Source: Pseudomonadota bacterium
Lineage (GTDB): Bacteria > Pseudomonadota > Alphaproteobacteria > Caulobacterales > Caulobacteraceae
NCBI GenBank assembly: GCA_018241995.1
Contig: JAFECT010000001.1
Location: 62,001 to 126,000 of the forward strand
Length of the DNA: 64,000 nt
Reading direction: 5' to 3'
Part shown: one piece after another, positions 60,940 to 64,000 of the stretch
Position numbering within the stretch: position 1 is the stretch's first letter
How the letters are laid out: every line of letters begins with the position of its first letter
Notes under the pieces: generated by a model
The model's input: the letters and a program-made list of their open reading frames with translations, nothing else
Told to the model about the DNA's origin: nothing
Database searches by the model: none
Position numbers and translations under genes: made by a program

Positions 60940-61301
60940 GCCATTGCGCCGACGTTGTTGCCTTCCGTATCGTCGAAGCGGATCAGCACGCCGACCGTCG
61001 GGATCGGCGCCTTGGGCATGGTGATGCGCCCGCCGTTGGCCTCGACCGCGGCGATGATGGCGTCGAGGTCATCGACCGCGAAGGTCGGCTCGAAGCCATT
61101 CAGGCCCGTGCCAGTGCGGGGGACCTGGCGCTTGTGCATCAGGCCCTGGATGCCGGGATCGGCCTCGTCGCCGGTGTGGATCAGGTAGAAGCCGGGCGGG
61201 CCCCAGGGCTCGAACACCCAGCCGAACACGGCCTCATAGAAGCGGCGGGCGCGATCGACGTCGTCGACGTGGATGGCGAAGGAAGCGAGGTTGTTTGCCA
61301 T
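60912..61301 (-). CDS. VOC-family (glyoxalase/bleomycin-resistance-like) protein
   Basis: 129 residues from the ATG at 61301. Two beta-alpha-beta-beta-beta halves: F-A-I-H-V-D-D-V-D-R-A-R-R-F-Y-E-A-V-F-G-W then F-A-V-D-D-L-D-A-I-I-A-A-V-E-A-N-G-G, ending with D-x-E-G-N-x-V-G. Possible metal residues are H14 and a late Glu. Substrate unknown. It overlaps the oxidoreductase gene's end by 28 bp in the opposite direction and is divergent from the AraC gene. Confidence 0.85.
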   Translation of the reverse strand: MANNLASFAIHVDDVDRARRFYEAVFGWVFEPWGPPGFYLIHTGDEADPGIQGLMHKRQVPRTGTGLNGFEPTFAVDDLDAIIAAVEANGGRITMPKAPIPTVGVLIRFDDTEGNNVGAMAYEAAPVTR

Positions 61302-61357
61302 GGCGTGCAAGCTGCGCCGCTGTCAGCGATGACGCAATCACGCTAGATTGCCATTCG

Positions 61358-62140
61358 ATGACGCAAATCCGGCGCCCGATCCGACGCACCGCGGCCGACG
61401 AGCCGTTCTTCCTGGTTCGCTCGCTGGGCGGTGAATACGCGGCCGGCCAGGGCACGCACCGCCACGCCCACGACTGGGGCCAGCTGATCTACTGCTCGGC
61501 CGGGGTGATGACGGTCTGGACCGAGGCGGGCTCGTGGGTCGCGCCGCCGCACTGGGCGGTGTGGGCGCCGGCCGGGGTGGCGCACCAGATCCGCTTCGCC
61601 GGCGCCTGTGCGCTGCGCACCCTCTATCTGCGCGCCGACCTGGCCGAGCCCCTGCCCGGCGACTGCGCCGTGATGCGCATCTCAGGCCTGCTGCGCGAGC
61701 TGATCCTGCGCACCGTCGAGCTGCAGATGCTGGACCAGCGCGATCCCGGCCATCGCGCGATCGCCGAGCTGATCGTGGCCGAGCTGGCCCGCCACGACGC
61801 CGCCGCCTTCGACCTGCCCGCCCCGACAAGCACAGCCGCGCGCAAAGCTGCAGAACTGCTGGACGGCGACGCCGCGCCCGCCGGCACGCCGACGCTGGCC
61901 CGCGCCGTGGGTCTTTCCGCCCGCACGCTGGAGCGCCGGTTCCTGGCCGAGACGGGGCTCAGCGTCGCCGCCTGGGCGCGGCAGGCGCGGCTGCTCAAGG
62001 GGCTGAACCGCCTGGCCGAAGGCGAGCCGGTCAAGGTGGTGGCCGACGCCTGCGGCTACGCCTCCCCCAGCGCCTTCGTCGCGGCGTTCAAGGCGGCGTT
62101 CGGCACCACGCCGGGACGGTACTTCGCGCCTAGCCCCTGA
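61358..62140 (+). CDS. AraC-family transcriptional regulator with cupin-type sensor
   Basis: 260 residues. An N-terminal cupin-like half (H-R-H-A-H-D-W-G-Q-L-I-Y near 36-47) senses a ligand. Two helix-turn-helix motifs lie in the C-terminal third: A-R-A-V-G-L-S-A-R-T-L-E-R-R-F then V-V-A-D-A-C-G-Y-A-S-P-S-A-F-V-A-A-F-K. The ATG at 61358 has no strong ribosome binding site. It overlaps the end of the converging cystathionine gamma-synthase-type gene by 11 bp; the divergent VOC gene is its likeliest target. Confidence 0.9.
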   Translation: MTQIRRPIRRTAADEPFFLVRSLGGEYAAGQGTHRHAHDWGQLIYCSAGVMTVWTEAGSWVAPPHWAVWAPAGVAHQIRFAGACALRTLYLRADLAEPLPGDCAVMRISGLLRELILRTVELQMLDQRDPGHRAIAELIVAELARHDAAAFDLPAPTSTAARKAAELLDGDAAPAGTPTLARAVGLSARTLERRFLAETGLSVAAWARQARLLKGLNRLAEGEPVKVVADACGYASPSAFVAAFKAAFGTTPGRYFAPSP

Positions 62141-63269
62141 GCGCCTGATCCAGGTCCGCGATCAGGTCGTCGGCGTGCTCGATGCCGACCGAGACGCGCA
62201 ACAGGTTGTCCGGCGTGGCGCTGTCGGGCGCTTCGTTGGATTTCCGGTGCTCGATCAGGCTCTCGACCCCGCCCAGGCTGGTGGCGCGGGTGAACAGCCG
62301 GGAGCGCGCCACGGCCGCCATGGCCTCGGCCTGGCCGCCCTTGACCTGCACCGACAGCATGGCGCCGAACATCGACATCTGCCGCCTGGCGATCTCGTGC
62401 CCCGGATGGTCCGGCAGGCCGGGATAGTGGACCGCCTCGACCATCGGATGGCCGGCCAGGAATTCGGCGATGCTCGCGGCGTTGGCGCTCTGCGCCCGCA
62501 CCCGCAGGGCCAGGGTCTTGATCCCGCGCATCAGCAGCCAGCAGTCGAACGGCCCCGGCACACCGCCCATGGAGCCCTGGATCAGCCGGATGCGCTCGTG
62601 GAATTCGTCCGCCCGCTTCAGGCTGACCGCCCCGCCCAGCACGTCGGAGTGCCCGCCCAGGTACTTGGTGGTGGCGTGCACCGCGATATCGGCGCCCAGG
62701 CCCAGGACGTCCGACAACACGGGCGTCGCCCAGGTGTGGTCGCAGGCCAGCCGCGCGCCGGCGGCGTGCGCGATCTCCGCCACGGCGGCGATGTCGGTGA
62801 TCTTCAGCAGCGGGTTCGACGGCGTCTCGGCCCAGATCAGCCGCGTGTTCGGCCGCATCGCGGCCTTGAGCGCATCGAGGTCCGTCAGGTCGGTGAAGCT
62901 GACCTGAAGCCCCCAGGGCGCCAGCACCTCCTTCAGCAGCTTGGCGGTGCCGAAATAGACGTCGAGCGGCGCCACCACATGATCGCCGGGCTTCAGCGCC
63001 TGCAGGACCGCCGAGGTCGCCGCCTGCCCTGACCCGAACGCCGCGCAGGCCTCGGCCCGGTCGAGTTCGGCCAGGCAGGCCTCCAGCATGTGCCGGTTGG
63101 GGTTGTCGTAGCGCCCGTACATGAAGCCGCGCGGGTAGGCGCCGTCGATGTCGCGCTGGAAGGTGGTGGAGAGGTGGATCGGCGGCGTCACCGCGCCGGT
63201 GGCCGGATCGGGCTCATGGCCCGCATGTACGGCCAGGGTCTCGATGTGGGTCTTGCCGCTCTTCGACAT
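62130..63269 (-). CDS. Cystathionine gamma-synthase/lyase-type PLP enzyme
   Basis: 379 residues, the family's usual length. Features: Y-G-R-Y-D-N-P-N phosphate-binding Tyr/Arg segment near 51-58, G-S-G-Q-A-A-T-S-A near 79-87, Y-F-G-T stacking residue near 105, and H-A-T-T-K-Y-L-G-G-H-S-D-V with the PLP Lys near 198-210. Members handle homoserine, cysteine or methionine sulfur chemistry; gamma-synthase, gamma-lyase and beta-lyase cannot be told apart here. A hairpin-rich region follows upstream of its start. Confidence 0.9.
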   Translation of the reverse strand: MSKSGKTHIETLAVHAGHEPDPATGAVTPPIHLSTTFQRDIDGAYPRGFMYGRYDNPNRHMLEACLAELDRAEACAAFGSGQAATSAVLQALKPGDHVVAPLDVYFGTAKLLKEVLAPWGLQVSFTDLTDLDALKAAMRPNTRLIWAETPSNPLLKITDIAAVAEIAHAAGARLACDHTWATPVLSDVLGLGADIAVHATTKYLGGHSDVLGGAVSLKRADEFHERIRLIQGSMGGVPGPFDCWLLMRGIKTLALRVRAQSANAASIAEFLAGHPMVEAVHYPGLPDHPGHEIARRQMSMFGAMLSVQVKGGQAEAMAAVARSRLFTRATSLGGVESLIEHRKSNEAPDSATPDNLLRVSVGIEHADDLIADLDQALRG

Positions 63270-63289
63270 CCCGGCCTCTCAGCGCGAAA

Positions 63290-63311
63290 CCCTCTCCCGG
63301 TCGGGAGAGGG
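63290..63311. repeat. Hairpin element 1 of an intergenic repeat
   Basis: CCCTCTCCCG / CGGGAGAGGG, 10-bp perfect stem with a two-base loop. The same CCCTCTCCC/GGGAGAGGG words return at 63379-63389 and as CGGGAGAGGG near 5432, which suggests a repeat family scattered between genes. Confidence 0.55.
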
Positions 63312-63389
63312 AGGGACCCGCGCCGCAGGCGTGGGAGGGTGAGGGACACAGGCGTCTGCCACAGTAACCCCTCACCCTGCCCTCTCCCC

Positions 63390-63440
63390 TAGAGCCTTTC
63401 AGGGTCAGATGGAATCGTCTGACCGCCCGGAAAGGCTCTA
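63390..63440. repeat. Hairpin element 2: nested inverted repeat
   Basis: Outer arms TAGAGCCTTTC (63390-63400) / GAAAGGCTCTA (63430-63440); inner arms GGTCAGA (63403-63409) / TCTGACC (63418-63424). The two nested stems make a compact 51-bp folding unit of the kind dispersed between alphaproteobacterial genes. Confidence 0.6.
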
Positions 63441-63450
63441 TCTGGAGTGA

Positions 63451-63498
63451 GGGGCATGTCCGGGCGGGAAAGTGGGACCACTTTCCCTGACATGCCCC
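63451..63498. repeat. Hairpin element 3: nested inverted repeat
   Basis: Outer arms GGGGCATGTC (63451-63460) / GACATGCCCC (63489-63498); inner arms GGGAAAGTGG (63466-63475) / CCACTTTCCC (63478-63487). Lies 27 bp before the end of the small 68-residue gene. Confidence 0.6.
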
Positions 63499-63524
63499 GC
63501 GAGAGGGTTCCGTGCGCCAAGGCT

Positions 63525-63731
63525 TCAGTGCGGCAGCACGACCTTTTCGGAGGTGATGGCGTAGCGGGCCGTGGCCTTGGAGCGGTTCTCATCCGAGACC
63601 CGGCGCCAGGCGGCCTGGGCTTCGTCTCGGGCGTGATAGGGGCCCATCACCGTGGCCGAGCCGTCGCGCAGCTCCTTGAAGCCCGTGCAGGTGTAGTCGC
63701 CGCCGACGACCCAGAAACGTTCGCTGGTCAT
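63525..63731 (-). CDS. DUF4170-like small protein downstream of isocitrate lyase
   Basis: 68 residues from the ATG at 63731 with GGAG at 8 bp; a GTG at 63740 has no ribosome binding site. The sequence F-W-V-V-G-G-D-Y near 5-12 and G-P-Y-H-A-R-D-E-A-Q-A-A-W near 31-43 fits a small alpha/beta fold seen next to aceA in related genomes. It lies 17 bp after the aceA stop and is probably co-transcribed with it. Function unknown. Confidence 0.7.
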   Translation of the reverse strand: MTSERFWVVGGDYTCTGFKELRDGSATVMGPYHARDEAQAAWRRVSDENRSKATARYAITSEKVVLPH

Positions 63732-63748
63732 GATCCTCACTCCTCTAC

Positions 63749-64000
63749 TTATTCCGCCGCGATCAGGGACGCGGGCGTGGTGGGCTTGAACTGGTCGGTC
63801 TCGGTGGAGTCCTTCAGCGCGGTGGTGGAGGACTGCCCGCCGGAGATGACGGTGGCGACCTGGTCGAAGTAGCCGGTGCCGACCTCGCGCTGGTGGCGGG
63901 TCGCGGTATAGCCCTCGGCCTCCGACGCGAACTCCGCCTGCTGCAGCTCGGAATAGGCGGCCATGCCGCGGTCGCGGTAGCCGGACGCCAGCTCGAACAT
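63749..64000 (-). CDS. aceA: Isocitrate lyase, C-terminal part (partial)
   Basis: The last 83 codons of a reverse-strand gene that runs off the right edge. The sequence F-E-L-A-S-G-Y-R-D-R-G-M-A-A-Y-S-E-L-Q, then Y-T-A-T-R-H-Q-R-E-V-G-T-G-Y-F-D and the late S-T-T-A-L-K-D-S-T-E-T-D-Q-F is the conserved end of isocitrate lyase, the first enzyme of the glyoxylate shunt. The ATG at 64000 is an internal Met, not the start. Confidence 0.95.
   Translation of the reverse strand: MFELASGYRDRGMAAYSELQQAEFASEAEGYTATRHQREVGTGYFDQVATVISGGQSSTTALKDSTETDQFKPTTPASLIAAE

Noticed and set aside
1..64000. tRNA, rRNA, CRISPR arrays, insertion sequences, prophage genes
   Set aside because: I looked for them on both strands and saw no cloverleaf-like motif, regular spacer pattern, transposase or phage structural gene.

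Overview
The window is high-GC, densely coded bacterial chromosome. It is most likely from an alphaproteobacterium of the Caulobacteraceae (Caulobacter/Phenylobacterium type). This rests on the clpS-clpA pair, a phasin with PhaR-like operators, a Pol IV with an N-terminal zinc ribbon, a TonB-dependent receptor beside peptidases, an isocitrate lyase followed by a small DUF4170-type gene, and a Fur box of alphaproteobacterial form. No rRNA, tRNA, CRISPR array, transposase or complete prophage was seen.

Layout. 0-9.6 kb holds housekeeping and small accessory genes: ROK sugar kinase, dinB, RidA-like, RDD membrane protein, FemAB-like acyltransferase, HIT protein, L,D-transpeptidase, and an ArsR-type regulator overlapping a flavin reductase-like gene. 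9.6-16.3 kb holds a three-repeat TonB-C-like protein, clpS-clpA, a phasin with its terminator and operators, a D,D-carboxypeptidase with a SPOR domain, and a J-domain protein. 16.4-21.5 kb holds a canonical M19 dipeptidase, then a visibly low-GC two-gene cassette (17.8-19.2 kb, no family recognised), then a flotillin-like SPFH protein. 21.5-34.4 kb holds an HxlR regulator divergent from a membrane protein, an M13 peptidase, an acyltransferase-3 protein, an MBOAT plus two SGNH hydrolases (an O-acetylation cluster), UPF0145, an amidase and a lipoprotein. 34.4-37.8 kb is a MocR-controlled unit: a PLP decarboxylase-like gene and a LysE exporter divergent from the MocR regulator, with two inverted-repeat operators. 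37.9-47.2 kb holds an MHS transporter, a DUF885 and an S9 peptidase, a membrane protein, and feoAB behind a Fur box.

47.9-60.9 kb looks like one peptide/D-amino-acid utilisation locus. It has three S12-type serine hydrolases around a POT peptide transporter, a YkvI-type membrane protein, an M19 homologue that has lost three metal ligands, a TonB-dependent receptor, an XRE-cupin regulator and a DadA-like FAD oxidoreductase. Four copies of one AT-rich motif, (A/T)TTTTC-N7-G(A/C)A(A/T)(A/T)(A/T), lie at the three regulatory gaps of this locus. They suggest one regulon run by the XRE-cupin protein, and this is the most interesting system in the window. 60.9-64 kb holds a VOC protein, an AraC regulator, a cystathionine gamma-synthase-type enzyme, a hairpin-rich intergenic repeat, the DUF4170-like gene and the 3' end of aceA.

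All functional calls come from reading motifs and remembered family features; no database search was possible.
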